A DNA stretch of 64,000 nucleotides. It comes from G965220825 sp965220825. GTDB lineage: Bacteria > Pseudomonadota > Alphaproteobacteria > UBA828. This document shows positions 34,327 through 42,922 of the stretch, piece after piece. The position numbers and the translations under genes were made by a program. The first letter of the stretch is position 1; every line of letters starts with the position of its first letter. Under the pieces are notes generated by a model. The model saw nothing but the letters and a program-made list of their open reading frames with translations, ran no database searches and was not told where the DNA came from. The DNA is taken from NCBI GenBank assembly GCA_965220825.1, contig OZ244839.1, positions 2,852,001 through 2,916,000 of the forward strand. The letters run 5' to 3'.

Positions 34327-34729
34327 TTAAGGTTGGCAGTATGCAAGGCAGTAGAGATGCCTGTGATGTATCGGATCTTGTGTCAGGGGCGGCGAGCGGA
34401 GGCACTCCATGGGTTTGCCATATCGACGAAACGGAGCACTCCCATGCCGCGGCCCGCGACGATCAAGAGCATGACCGCCGCGTTCCGTATGATGAAGGCG
34501 ATTCAAGCGGATGAGGCCGCGCTTGTCGACCGACCGAGGACTTTCCCGGATCGGGTGGTCCGGAATACGGGGAGCAGACCAGTGTCGTTCGGATGGCGGG
34601 CTCACCGTCGAAAGTCACGTCGCCCACTTCGCCTTTCCCCGGGGCGTCGGGCGATTTGCGCGAGGCGTTGCGAGTGCGGCGTTAATTCCGGGAGGGCGCC
34701 GTCGCCAGCAAGGTCGGAACGACGAGGCC
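34327..34729. other. 403-bp stretch with no assignable gene
   Basis: One plus-strand frame from about 34444 (MPRPATIKSMTAAFRMMKA) looks briefly protein-like, but it shifts character after some 45 codons and runs into the amidase antisense. No family is recognised. It may be the remnant of a lost gene between the zinc operon and the amidase operon. Confidence 0.4.
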
Positions 34730-36157
34730 TCAGGCGTGGACGGGAGGGATCGCGTCGAACCAGGGCCGTGCCTCTTCCAGACGCGCCGCCAAACGAAACA
34801 GGAGCGCGTCGTTTGCATGGCTCGCGATAAACTGGACGCCGCAGGGCAGGCTGTCCGCGCTCCAGTGCAGCGGCAGCGATATGGCCGGTAGGCCACTGAC
34901 ATTGTGCGGCAACGTAAAGACGACCTCGGGCATCAGACGCTCGTTGTTGTACGTCTCGAACGGCAGCGACATGTCGTAGTAGCCGACCCGGCGAGGCGGG
35001 TTGGGCATGGTTGGAGTAATGACCACGTCGTAGGGTGCGCAATCCGCGGCGATGGTCCAGCCGGCCATGTGCATGGCCTCTATGTCCTGGACCAGGGCCG
35101 TCGCGCTGATTTGCTCGCCGCGTTCGACCATCTCCCGGATCACACTGCCGAGTTCACCTTCTCCCGGGGGGCGTCCCATCACCGGCTCCAGGCTGTGGAT
35201 GCCTGCCGCCGTCGCCGCGCAGGCGATGCGCGTAAAGATCTCGCCCAACGCATCGAAATCGAAGCTGTATTCCACTTCCTCGATGGCATGGCCCATCGAC
35301 GCGCAGAGCTCGGCCGCGTTTTTCGCTGCCGCTATGCACTCCGGATGGACCGGCCGTCCGCTGGCGGCCTTCGTAATCAGCCCGATCTTGAGGCGGCCGG
35401 GATCCTTGCCGACTTCTTCCAGAAACGGAGTATCCGGCCGGGCGTGCGCATTGGGATCGCCGGGCACAGCATACTGGGTCAGATCGTGGTAGGCGGCGTG
35501 ATCGCGCACGCTCAGCGACACGCATCCCTCGACGACACAGCCGTACCAGAGATCCCCGTAAAACGGCGCCGTCGTGGTGCGGCCGCGTGACTGCTTGAGC
35601 CCGACAAGGCCGTTGTTCGAGGCAGGGATGCGAGTCGATCCGCCGCCATCATTGGCGGTCGCCAGAGGCAGAATGCGGGCGGCGACGGCGGCGCCCGAGC
35701 CGCCGCTGGAACCTCCCGGCGTGTGCTCGGGATTCCACGGGTTTCGCCCCGGCGGGTAGAGCGGCGGCTCCGACGCGACGCAATAGCCCATCTCGGGCGT
35801 GACGGTCTTCGCTAGGCGGATGAAGCCGCCCTCGGCGATACGTTCTGCAATGACGCTGTCGGCAGGCGCGACGAAGTCCCGGAGGTAACGGCAGCCGCTC
35901 GTCAGCGGAAGGCCCTGATACGCGGTCAGCAGGTCCTTGAGGAGCAGGGGTACGCCGGTGAACGGCCCGTCCGGAAGCGGCTTCTCGGCGGCGGTGCGCG
36001 CCGCGTCGTAGTTCTTGAACATCACACAGTTGAGCGCGGGATTGACGTTTTCGATCCGTTCGATGGCTGCTTCCACCAGCTCGATGGGCTTGACTTCCTT
36101 GCGTCTCACGAGATCGGCGAGACCGAGAGCGTCGTAGCGTTCGAGTTCGATGCTCAT
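34730..36157 (-). CDS. Amidase-signature hydrolase, last gene of the Liv-type operon
   Basis: Amidase-signature enzyme of 475 residues, hydrolysing a C-N amide bond. The Ser-cisSer-Lys triad can be placed: K74 in VPLLLKDL, S150 in HTPGGSSGGSGAAVAA and S174 in NDGGGSTRIPAS, with the family's spacing. ATG at 36157 follows AAGGAGG at an ideal distance. It is the sixth gene after livK-livG-livF-livH-livM, so the imported solute is probably an amide or amidated compound cleaved on entry. No gatB or gatC is nearby, which argues against a role in Gln-tRNA formation. Confidence 0.88.
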   Translation of the reverse strand: MSIELERYDALGLADLVRRKEVKPIELVEAAIERIENVNPALNCVMFKNYDAARTAAEKPLPDGPFTGVPLLLKDLLTAYQGLPLTSGCRYLRDFVAPADSVIAERIAEGGFIRLAKTVTPEMGYCVASEPPLYPPGRNPWNPEHTPGGSSGGSGAAVAARILPLATANDGGGSTRIPASNNGLVGLKQSRGRTTTAPFYGDLWYGCVVEGCVSLSVRDHAAYHDLTQYAVPGDPNAHARPDTPFLEEVGKDPGRLKIGLITKAASGRPVHPECIAAAKNAAELCASMGHAIEEVEYSFDFDALGEIFTRIACAATAAGIHSLEPVMGRPPGEGELGSVIREMVERGEQISATALVQDIEAMHMAGWTIAADCAPYDVVITPTMPNPPRRVGYYDMSLPFETYNNERLMPEVVFTLPHNVSGLPAISLPLHWSADSLPCGVQFIASHANDALLFRLAARLEEARPWFDAIPPVHA

Positions 36158-36218
36158 GCGATTTGCCTCCTTGGCTGGATTGCCGCCGTGACCGTCCCTC
36201 TCTCGCACGGGGCAAACA

Positions 36219-37214
36219 TCATCGGTCTGCAAGCTTTCCGAAGTATTTTCCGGCCACGCGGGATCTTGAAAACAAGGTCGACGCTTGCTGAAGGGCATTG
36301 ATGAGGCCGCCCGGATAGAACAGCAGCATCAAGATGATCAGGGCCGAGATGATGAGGAAGCGCATCGGGCCGAGGTCGACCATCGCTTCCGACAGCAAGG
36401 TGATCACGAAGGCGCCGAGAATGGGCCCATAGATGCTGTTGAGCCCGCCCAGCAGCAGCATGGACAGCGCCAGGGACAGGAAGCCGAAGCCGAAAATTTC
36501 CGGCGAGGCGACCCTGACATAGGTGGAGTAGAAGCCCCCGGCAATCCCGGTGAAGAACGCGCTCAGGCCGAGCGTGAGCATGCGCTGGCGTGCCAGCGAG
36601 ATTCCTCGGCTGATCGCGTAGTCCTCGTTGTCGCGCAGCGCGACGATGCTCGTGCCGAAGCGCGATCGAACCAGGCGGTGGAGATAGATGGTGGAAAGCA
36701 CGAGCAAGAACAGGCCGACATAGTAGTAGCCGAACTTGCCGTCGCGGGCGAAGTTGTAGTCCCCGATCTTGAGCGGCGGCAGAAGCGGCATGCCCATGGA
36801 GCCGCCGGTGGTCTCCTCCTGGCTCAGGACGAGCTGGAAGCAAAGTTGACTGAAGGCGAAGGTCACAAGGACGACGTAGATCCCCTTCAACCGGAGTACC
36901 GGCAGGCAGACGACCAGCGCGGCGACGACGCCGATCACCCCTGCGAGAGGAATCGTCAGCCAGGGCGTGATGCCGATCGTCTTGGACATGATCGCCGAGC
37001 CGTAGACGCCTGCGGCAAAGAAGGCGATGTGGCCGAAATTGAAGACGCCGGCATAGCCGAGGCTCAGGTCCCAATTCGATGCGACGATCGCGTAGATGAA
37101 AGTGATGATCAACAGATGACGGATATAGGGCGAGGGGACGACAAGCGGCAGCAGGATCAGGATGAGGAGGCAGGTCAGCCTCGCCAGGTTCGGCCCGGTG
37201 AGCAACTCTCGCAT
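36219..37214 (-). CDS. livM: Branched-chain amino acid-type ABC permease, LivM family
   Basis: Inner-membrane permease of 331 residues with about nine helices. LivM landmarks are NWDLSLGYAGVFNFGHIAFF near residue 47, RFGTSIVALRDNEDYAISRG and LLLGGLNSIYGPILGAFVI. It begins 6 bp after livH. LivH and LivM form the channel heterodimer of HAAT-type importers, which carry branched-chain amino acids, amides, urea or aromatic acids. Confidence 0.92.
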   Translation of the reverse strand: MRELLTGPNLARLTCLLILILLPLVVPSPYIRHLLIITFIYAIVASNWDLSLGYAGVFNFGHIAFFAAGVYGSAIMSKTIGITPWLTIPLAGVIGVVAALVVCLPVLRLKGIYVVLVTFAFSQLCFQLVLSQEETTGGSMGMPLLPPLKIGDYNFARDGKFGYYYVGLFLLVLSTIYLHRLVRSRFGTSIVALRDNEDYAISRGISLARQRMLTLGLSAFFTGIAGGFYSTYVRVASPEIFGFGFLSLALSMLLLGGLNSIYGPILGAFVITLLSEAMVDLGPMRFLIISALIILMLLFYPGGLINALQQASTLFSRSRVAGKYFGKLADR

Positions 37215-37220
37215 CGCGCC

Positions 37221-38096
37221 CTACCGCTTGCCGAATAGGCCGGTGGGCCGGCCCAGAAGCACCAGGATCATCACGCCGAAGAGGACCGTCGGCGTCCAGT
37301 AGAGCCCGATGAAGAACATGCTGATCGCTTCCATCAGGCCGATGACGTAGGCAGCGCCGATGGTCCCGCCAAGGCTGCCGAGACCGCCAAAGATGGCGAC
37401 GATAAGCGCCTTTACCAACGGCTCGTTTCCGAGTCCCGGCGTGATGAAGCGGATGGAGCCCAGCAGTATGCCGGCAAAGCCGGCGAGCGCCGCCGAGAGC
37501 CCGAATGCCAAGCTGTAGAGCAGCGGCACGTTCATGCCCATGAGAAGCGCCGATTCCCGGTTCTGCGCGACGGCGCGGATCGCGGATCCGGTGCGCGTGA
37601 ATTTCAGAAAGGCCCAGAGCGTAAAGAGGGTGAGAGGCGCCACCGCAATGATCAGCACCTCGTGAGTCGAGATCGCCGTCGACAGCATGCCCACCTTCCC
37701 CTCGATCAGGGGCGGAAGCTGCTTGTAGCGTCCGCCCCACACCAGGAGAGACGAGTTCTCCAAAAAGATGGCCGCGCTCAGCGTCGTAATCACGGCAACG
37801 AGGACCACATCGGGTCGGCGCAGGAACGGGCGGACCAGGATGAACTCCGACAGGCATCCAAGGCCGATCAGGGCGGCGATGGCGACGGCGATGCCTGCCG
37901 CCGGCCCCATGCCCCAGCCGAGGTCCGCGCCGACCTGCCAGGCGATGAAGGCGCCGATGGTCATGAACACGCCGTGGGCGAAGTTGAAGATGCCAAGCGT
38001 TGTCCAGATCAGCGAAAGCCCGGTCGCCATCAGCGCGTAGAGCGAACCAAGGACGATGCCGCTCAGCAGGACCGATTGCGCGGTGCCGACGTCCAC
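37221..38096 (-). CDS. livH: Branched-chain amino acid-type ABC permease, LivH family
   Basis: Permease of 291 residues with about eight helices, partner of livM. Landmarks are GSLYALMATGLSLIWTTLGI followed by NFAHG at the N-terminus, ALLMGMNVPLLYSLAFGLSA, and KALIVAIFGGLGSLGGTIGA near the C-terminus. The start is GTG at 38096, 3 bp after the livF stop, so translation is coupled. Confidence 0.92.
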   Translation of the reverse strand: MDVGTAQSVLLSGIVLGSLYALMATGLSLIWTTLGIFNFAHGVFMTIGAFIAWQVGADLGWGMGPAAGIAVAIAALIGLGCLSEFILVRPFLRRPDVVLVAVITTLSAAIFLENSSLLVWGGRYKQLPPLIEGKVGMLSTAISTHEVLIIAVAPLTLFTLWAFLKFTRTGSAIRAVAQNRESALLMGMNVPLLYSLAFGLSAALAGFAGILLGSIRFITPGLGNEPLVKALIVAIFGGLGSLGGTIGAAYVIGLMEAISMFFIGLYWTPTVLFGVMILVLLGRPTGLFGKR

Positions 38097-38099
38097 CGG

Positions 38100-38819
38100 C
38101 TACTCCTTGCCGAAATACATTTGAATGATCTGATCGTGATCGAACCCCTCGCTCGCGTCGAGGTCGAGCGCGACCACACCATGGTTGATCATGTAGAGGC
38201 GGTCAGTGAGCGCGAGCAGGAACTCCAGATCCTGCTCGACCAGCATCAACGGCACGCCTGAGCGCGAGATTTCCGCGATCGCCTCCAGGAGCTCGTCCTT
38301 GAGCTTCGGCGCGAGCCCGAGTGTCGGCTCGTCCAGCATGAGCATCGTCGGCTCGCCCATCAGACCAGCGCCAATGGCCAGCATCTGGCGCTCTCCGCCC
38401 GAGAGAGTCTTCGCCTGTTGGCGGCGGCGCTCCTTGAGGCGCGGAAACAGGTCATAGACCCGCGCCAGATTGTCGGTCAGACGAGGCCGTGCCCGGCGGC
38501 AATAGGCACCGAGCCCCAGATTCTCCGCCACCGTGAGCTCGGGAAAAAGCACATTTCCCTGGGGCACCTGAACGACGCCGCGATCGACGATGGCGCGAGG
38601 CAGAGCCGCGTCGATCCGCTCTCCCCTCAGATGCACCTCGCCGCCCCAGGGCCTGAGGAGGCCGGAGATCGTGCGCAGCAGGGTTGTTTTGCCATGTCCG
38701 TTGGGGCCGAACAGTCCGATTCGCTGACCCTCGGGCACCATGAGACTGATGTCCCAGAGGACTTGGGTCTTGCCGTAGCCCACCGAGACCCTGCGGATGT
38801 CGAGGATCGGCTCAGCCAT
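38100..38819 (-). CDS. livF: ABC transporter ATPase, LivF family
   Basis: ATPase of 239 residues. Walker A is GPNGHGKTT with His in place of the usual Ala, the Q-loop region is VVQVPQGNVLFPELTV, the signature is TLSGGERQML and Walker B is LMLDEPTLGLAP. The H-loop position after LVEQD lacks an obvious His (LVEQDLEFLLALTDR), as is common in LivF. It overlaps livG by 8 bp and powers the livHM channel. Confidence 0.92.
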   Translation of the reverse strand: MAEPILDIRRVSVGYGKTQVLWDISLMVPEGQRIGLFGPNGHGKTTLLRTISGLLRPWGGEVHLRGERIDAALPRAIVDRGVVQVPQGNVLFPELTVAENLGLGAYCRRARPRLTDNLARVYDLFPRLKERRRQQAKTLSGGERQMLAIGAGLMGEPTMLMLDEPTLGLAPKLKDELLEAIAEISRSGVPLMLVEQDLEFLLALTDRLYMINHGVVALDLDASEGFDHDQIIQMYFGKE

Positions 38820-39579
38820 TCCGCGCGGGCCTCTTGCGCTCGCTCACGGCAGCACGCGAGCCGAGATAGGCTTCGACCACCTGGGGGTCCCGGATGACGT
38901 CGTCGGGCGTGCCCGTGACGAGTTCGCTCCCGTGGTTGAGCACGAGCAGCCGCGCCGACACCGTCAGCAGCAGCGGCAATACATGCTCGATCACGAGCAG
39001 CGTCACACCGCGCTCGTTCAGGCGCCGGATCAAATCGATCGTTTCGTCGATTTCCGGCTTGGTCAGGCCTGATGCGGGCTCGTCGAGGAGGAGCACGCGC
39101 GGCTCCGTGACGATGGCGGAGGCGATCATCAGGCGTTTCTTGTCGAATACCGAAAGCTCCGCCGCGGGCCTCTCGAAACGGTCCGCGCCGATACCCACGA
39201 ATTCCAGCGTATCGGCTGCCTGCATCCGGCTTTCGGCGCCGCTCTCGGTGCCGCGACCATAGGTCGAGCCGAGGATCACGTTGTCGAGCGTCGACAGCGT
39301 GTCGAATGCGGTCTCCTTCTGGAAGGTGCGCGCCAGACCGGACTGACATATCCTGTTGGGACGCATGCGTTGTATCTCTTTCCCCTCGAAGACGACGCGG
39401 CCCGAATCCGCCGGGAAGGGGATGGAGGTAATGATGTTGAACAGCGTGCTCTTGCCGCTACCGTTAGGCCCGGCAATGCCGAAAATCTCGCCGTCTTCGA
39501 CCGAGAATGACACGTCGTCCACGGCCCGAAGCAAGCCGAACGACTTGGAGACGCCGTCGACGACGAGGATCGGATCCAC
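38812..39579 (-). CDS. livG: ABC transporter ATPase, LivG family with altered signature motif
   Basis: ATPase of 255 residues. Walker A is GPNGSGKST, the Q-loop follows as GLARTFQKETAF, and Walker B is LLLDEPASGLTKPE, with an H-loop-like LVIEHVLP. The LSGGQ signature is replaced by ELSVFDKKRLMIAS. A canonical LSGGQ is retained in LivF, so the heterodimer would have one standard and one altered ATP site. The start is GTG at 39579. A 12-bp hairpin separates it from livK. Confidence 0.88.
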   Translation of the reverse strand: MDPILVVDGVSKSFGLLRAVDDVSFSVEDGEIFGIAGPNGSGKSTLFNIITSIPFPADSGRVVFEGKEIQRMRPNRICQSGLARTFQKETAFDTLSTLDNVILGSTYGRGTESGAESRMQAADTLEFVGIGADRFERPAAELSVFDKKRLMIASAIVTEPRVLLLDEPASGLTKPEIDETIDLIRRLNERGVTLLVIEHVLPLLLTVSARLLVLNHGSELVTGTPDDVIRDPQVVEAYLGSRAAVSERKRPARNG

Positions 39580-39607
39580 AACTCTGGACTACAGGAAGAG
39601 TGCGGTC

Positions 39608-39638
39608 GCTACCCGGCCGCCGAGGACGGCCGGGTAGC
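39608..39638 (-). other. Intercistronic hairpin between livK and livG
   Basis: A perfect 12-bp stem GCTACCCGGCCG/CGGCCGGGTAGC with the 7-nt loop CCGAGGA starts 12 nt after the livK stop. No T-tract follows. Such stems after periplasmic-binding-protein genes protect the upstream mRNA from exonucleases and raise binding-protein levels above those of the membrane components. Confidence 0.65.
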
Positions 39639-39650
39639 TATCGGGATCGC

Positions 39651-40919
39651 CTACTGCATCCAGGGTGGACGTCTGAATTCGCCGTTCTTCCACTTGTCCG
39701 GGTAGAACAGCGTCCGTTCACCGTCCCAAATCTGGTAGAACGTGATCGGGATGTAGTCATTGCCCTGGCGGGCAAGGTGGGTCTCCGGGTCGAACACAAG
39801 CCGGCCCTCGGAAACCAGCTTGTCCGTCTGCGACAGCGCGTCCGCCATGGCTCTGCGGTCGGTCGGATCGCCGACCTTCTGTGCGGTCTCCAGGTAGAGC
39901 TGCATCATCTCGTAGAGAGCAACGCCATAGGGGCCGGGCGCCGAGCCCCAGCGCTCGGTGTACTTGGCCATCACTTCCTTGGTACGCGGTATCGTCGGGA
40001 CATGGCCGCCGAGCAGGTTGTAGATGACGCCCGTGGCCTTGTCCTTGGTGAGGTCGAGGAATTCCGGCACCGAGGGGCCGTACTGTATGAAGACCAGGCT
40101 ATCGGTCGGGTCTTCCAGGAACTGGGTGATGAACGTCGAGGCGTTGGCCGGCACCCAGTCGGTGTTCACCACGAGATCCGGCGGATCTTGCCGTACCTTG
40201 GCAAGGAACGCGCGCCAGTCGTTGACTTCGCCGCTCGGGATCACCTCGTCGACGACGATTTCCCAGCCCGCGCCGGAGAAACTGTTCTTCAGCCCGTTGT
40301 AAATCGTTTTCGAATAGGCGTTGTCGGAGGAGATGATGGCGAGCTTCTTGTTCTTGAGCTCGATCGCGCCGCTGGCGGCGAGCCCTTCGACGACCGGAAG
40401 CATCTCGGTCTCATAGGCGTCGTACGACGGCGTCAGGGACCAGATCATCCAGTAGGCTTCCGGATCCTTGCTCACGATCTCCCGGGTCTGCTGCGAGTTG
40501 GCCGCCACGAAGTAGGGCATCCCCTCCTCGCGCATGAACTCGATCTCGAAATTCGAGAGGCTCGCATAGCCGGTCATGATGAAATCGACCGCATCGTCGT
40601 TCATCAGGCGCTCGACGCCGCTCATCACCGCATCGGAGGTCTGATCCCGCACGTCCGAGGTCTCGATCTCGAAGCTGTAGCCCGGCATGCCGCCGGCTTG
40701 CTCGAATTCTTCCAGTGCCATTGTGGCGCCGCGCACCGTCTCCTCGCCGTCAGCGGCACCGGGGCCGGTAAGCGCGGCGAGCACGCCGATCTTGACCAGC
40801 TTGTCTTCGGCAGACGCCTCACCGACGGCAAAGCCGGACGCAAGGCCGAACACCAAGGCGGCCATGCCACCCAGCCTCGCTGCACGCAGGGCGCGTTTTC
40901 CCATGGCGATGGTCAGCAT
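39651..40919 (-). CDS. livK: Branched-chain amino acid/amide-type periplasmic binding protein
   Basis: Type I periplasmic binding protein of 422 residues, first gene of the operon. A signal peptide precedes the mature start near SAEDKLVKIGVLAALTGPGA. Then come TVRGATMALEEFEQAGG, the subdomain crossover AIISSDNAYSKTIYNGLK and a C-terminal region with KWKNGEFRRPPWMQ. ATG at 40919 follows GGGAGGAG. Relatives bind short-chain amides, urea or hydrophobic amino acids. The amidase in the same operon favours an amide-type ligand, by inference only. Confidence 0.9.
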   Translation of the reverse strand: MLTIAMGKRALRAARLGGMAALVFGLASGFAVGEASAEDKLVKIGVLAALTGPGAADGEETVRGATMALEEFEQAGGMPGYSFEIETSDVRDQTSDAVMSGVERLMNDDAVDFIMTGYASLSNFEIEFMREEGMPYFVAANSQQTREIVSKDPEAYWMIWSLTPSYDAYETEMLPVVEGLAASGAIELKNKKLAIISSDNAYSKTIYNGLKNSFSGAGWEIVVDEVIPSGEVNDWRAFLAKVRQDPPDLVVNTDWVPANASTFITQFLEDPTDSLVFIQYGPSVPEFLDLTKDKATGVIYNLLGGHVPTIPRTKEVMAKYTERWGSAPGPYGVALYEMMQLYLETAQKVGDPTDRRAMADALSQTDKLVSEGRLVFDPETHLARQGNDYIPITFYQIWDGERTLFYPDKWKNGEFRRPPWMQ

Positions 40920-41406
40920 GACACTCCTCCCACTCGCTTGTTGGCTTCTGTTTCGACGTTCGTCCAATCCGGCCTTTCGCTTCAGATGAACGACATCGTC
41001 AGTGTAACCCGGCCGCTGTCCGGACGACCAATGCAAATGATTGGCGCCGGGTCTCCTCTCCCTCAACCCGTCGTCCGATCCAGAAACGGTTCGAGCCTGC
41101 ACTCCGAAGGGTGCGACCGTAAACCTCCTCGACCGCCATCGACCTCGGCCCCCGTGCCTGCTCTCACCGACACATCCGAACTTTCCCTGTCATGGAAACT
41201 CGCCAAATCTGGGCAGATCGTCTGGCAAATGGACCGGACATGTCGCCTGTTACCGACACGGCGACCGCGCGGTGCGTTGGCGCGAGCCGGGCGATCGCTT
41301 ACAACGTTCCGACCCGGCCGGTGGGGCGTTTGCCGCCGGCGGAACGGCGGGAGGCGCGAGCGGTGAGGGGTGGCTTCGGCACCCGGGCTTCGGGCGGGGC
41401 GGCGCC
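40920..41406. other. 487-bp divergent intergenic region without a recognised gene
   Basis: The promoter of the livK operon must lie at the left part and that of the EamA gene at the right part, but no strong -35/-10 pair stands out. Short open frames (for example 41192-41410) show no family resemblance and have no ribosome-binding site. Confidence 0.5.
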
Positions 41407-42348
41407 GTGACGGCGTCCGGCGGGACGGCCCCCGACTCCGCGCCCGCTTCCTCCGGCGGCAACGCCCATGCCCATGTGCTGGCGCTGCTCATGACCGCCA
41501 TCATCTCGACCTCCTTTCCGCTGGGCGAGCACATCACCCATGGGCTCGATCCGGCGGTGCTCATGTGCGTCCGCTTTGCGCTGGCCGTGGTGCTCATGGC
41601 GCCGTTCGTCGCATGGCGGGTCGGGCTTTCGCTGCCGCGCGGGCGGGCACTGCTGCGCTACCTCGCTCTCGGCGCGCCCCTCGCCTTCTTCTTCTGGGCC
41701 ATGTTCGAGGCGCTGCGCTACACCACGGCGTTGAACACCAGCGCCATCTTCACCATGGCGCCGGGCTTCTCGGCGCTCTTCGGCGCGTGGCTGGTGGGGG
41801 AGCGGCTGGGCCGCCACCGGCTCGCCGCGCTCGGGCTCGGCATGGCCGGCGCGCTCTGGATCATCTTCCGCGGAGATCCGGCCCGCCTTGTCGCCCTCGA
41901 GGTCACCGTCGGAGACGGGCTCTTCCTTGCGGGCACCGTTGCATTCGGGGTCTACGGCCCGCTGATCAAGCGCCTGCACCGGGACGAGCCGGTGGTGGTG
42001 CTCACCTTCTGGACGCTTGCGGCGGCCGCCTTCTGGCTGCTGCTCGCGAGCAATGTCCGTCTCTGGCGCACGGACTGGGGCTCGGTGGAGACGGTGGTGC
42101 TGGGCGGCATTGCCTATCTCGCGATCTTTCCCACCATCGTTACGTTCTTCATCACCCAATACACCACGCTCCGCATTGGTCCGACGCGGGTGATGGCCTA
42201 CAGCTACGCCATCCCCGCCGTCGTGCTGCTTCTCGATCTCGCTATCGGAAAGGGCGCGCCGCCGGCCATGACCTTCCCGGGCTTCGCCATCGTGCTGGCG
42301 GCGAGCCTTGTGGTGCAGCGCGGTGCGATCCGGGAGTTCCGCTCGTAA
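41407..42348 (+). CDS. EamA-domain drug/metabolite transporter
   Basis: Inner-membrane protein of 313 residues with ten predicted helices in two EamA repeats. Visible markers are HVLALLMTAIISTSFPLGEH in helix 1, LNTSAIFTMAPGFSALFGAW in the first repeat, and RIGPTRVMAYSYAIPAVVLL in the second. DMT-family members export amino acids, sugars or small organics; the substrate here is unknown. The start is GTG at 41407. It converges with rsmD across 13 bp. Confidence 0.82.
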   Translation: MTASGGTAPDSAPASSGGNAHAHVLALLMTAIISTSFPLGEHITHGLDPAVLMCVRFALAVVLMAPFVAWRVGLSLPRGRALLRYLALGAPLAFFFWAMFEALRYTTALNTSAIFTMAPGFSALFGAWLVGERLGRHRLAALGLGMAGALWIIFRGDPARLVALEVTVGDGLFLAGTVAFGVYGPLIKRLHRDEPVVVLTFWTLAAAAFWLLLASNVRLWRTDWGSVETVVLGGIAYLAIFPTIVTFFITQYTTLRIGPTRVMAYSYAIPAVVLLLDLAIGKGAPPAMTFPGFAIVLAASLVVQRGAIREFRS

Positions 42349-42361
42349 GGCCGCGTGCCGT

Positions 42362-42922
42362 TTACCCGCTGCCCTCGAGCCTGAGAAATGCCACCCGGGT
42401 CCCGCCCCAGGCGCGGCGGTCGGCGAGGGTGAGCGGTGCGGGCGGCACGAAGCCTTCCCCCGCCCCGTGCTCCACCGCCACGACGGCGCCCGCGGCGAGC
42501 CAGCCGCCATCCAGCAGCGTGCGCAGTGCGGGCTCGACGAGGCGCGCGCCGTAGGGCGGATCGACAAAGGCGATTCCACAGGGCGTTTCCGCCGGCGGTA
42601 GCCGGGTCGCGTCTGCAGCGAGCACGCGCGCCGTGCCCTCCGGGGCGAGGGCCGCCAGATTGGCGCGGAGCACCGCGAGCGCGCCGCCGTCCCGCTCCAC
42701 CGCCGTCAAATGCGCCGCGCCGCGGGACAGTGCCTCAAGGCCGAGGGCTCCGGTGCCGGCGAAGAGGTCGACGACGCGCGCGCCGTCCAGCGGCGCATCG
42801 GGCGCTCCGTGGGAGAGGATGTCGAACAACGCCTCGCGTACCCGCTCGCCCGTGGGGCGTATATGGGTGCCCCGCGGCGCTGCGAGGCGGCGGCCCCGCA
42901 GCCTACCGCCGACGATCCGCAC
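42362..42922 (-). CDS. rsmD: 16S rRNA (guanine(966)-N(2))-methyltransferase
   Basis: RsmD of 186 residues, methylating G966 of 16S rRNA in the assembled 30S subunit. The N-terminus MRIVGGRLRGRRLAAPRG and RPTGERVREALFDIL are diagnostic. SAM motif I is VVDLFAGTGALGLEALSRGA and the catalytic IV motif is FVDPPYG. The start is GTG, overlapping the upstream pseudouridine synthase gene by 20 bp. The rluB-rsmD pairing is common in alphaproteobacteria. Confidence 0.93.
   Translation of the reverse strand: MRIVGGRLRGRRLAAPRGTHIRPTGERVREALFDILSHGAPDAPLDGARVVDLFAGTGALGLEALSRGAAHLTAVERDGGALAVLRANLAALAPEGTARVLAADATRLPPAETPCGIAFVDPPYGARLVEPALRTLLDGGWLAAGAVVAVEHGAGEGFVPPAPLTLADRRAWGGTRVAFLRLEGSG

Noticed and set aside
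41192..41410. Possible small gene of 72 codons before the EamA gene
   Set aside because: No ribosome-binding site, no recognisable pattern, and it overlaps the EamA start.
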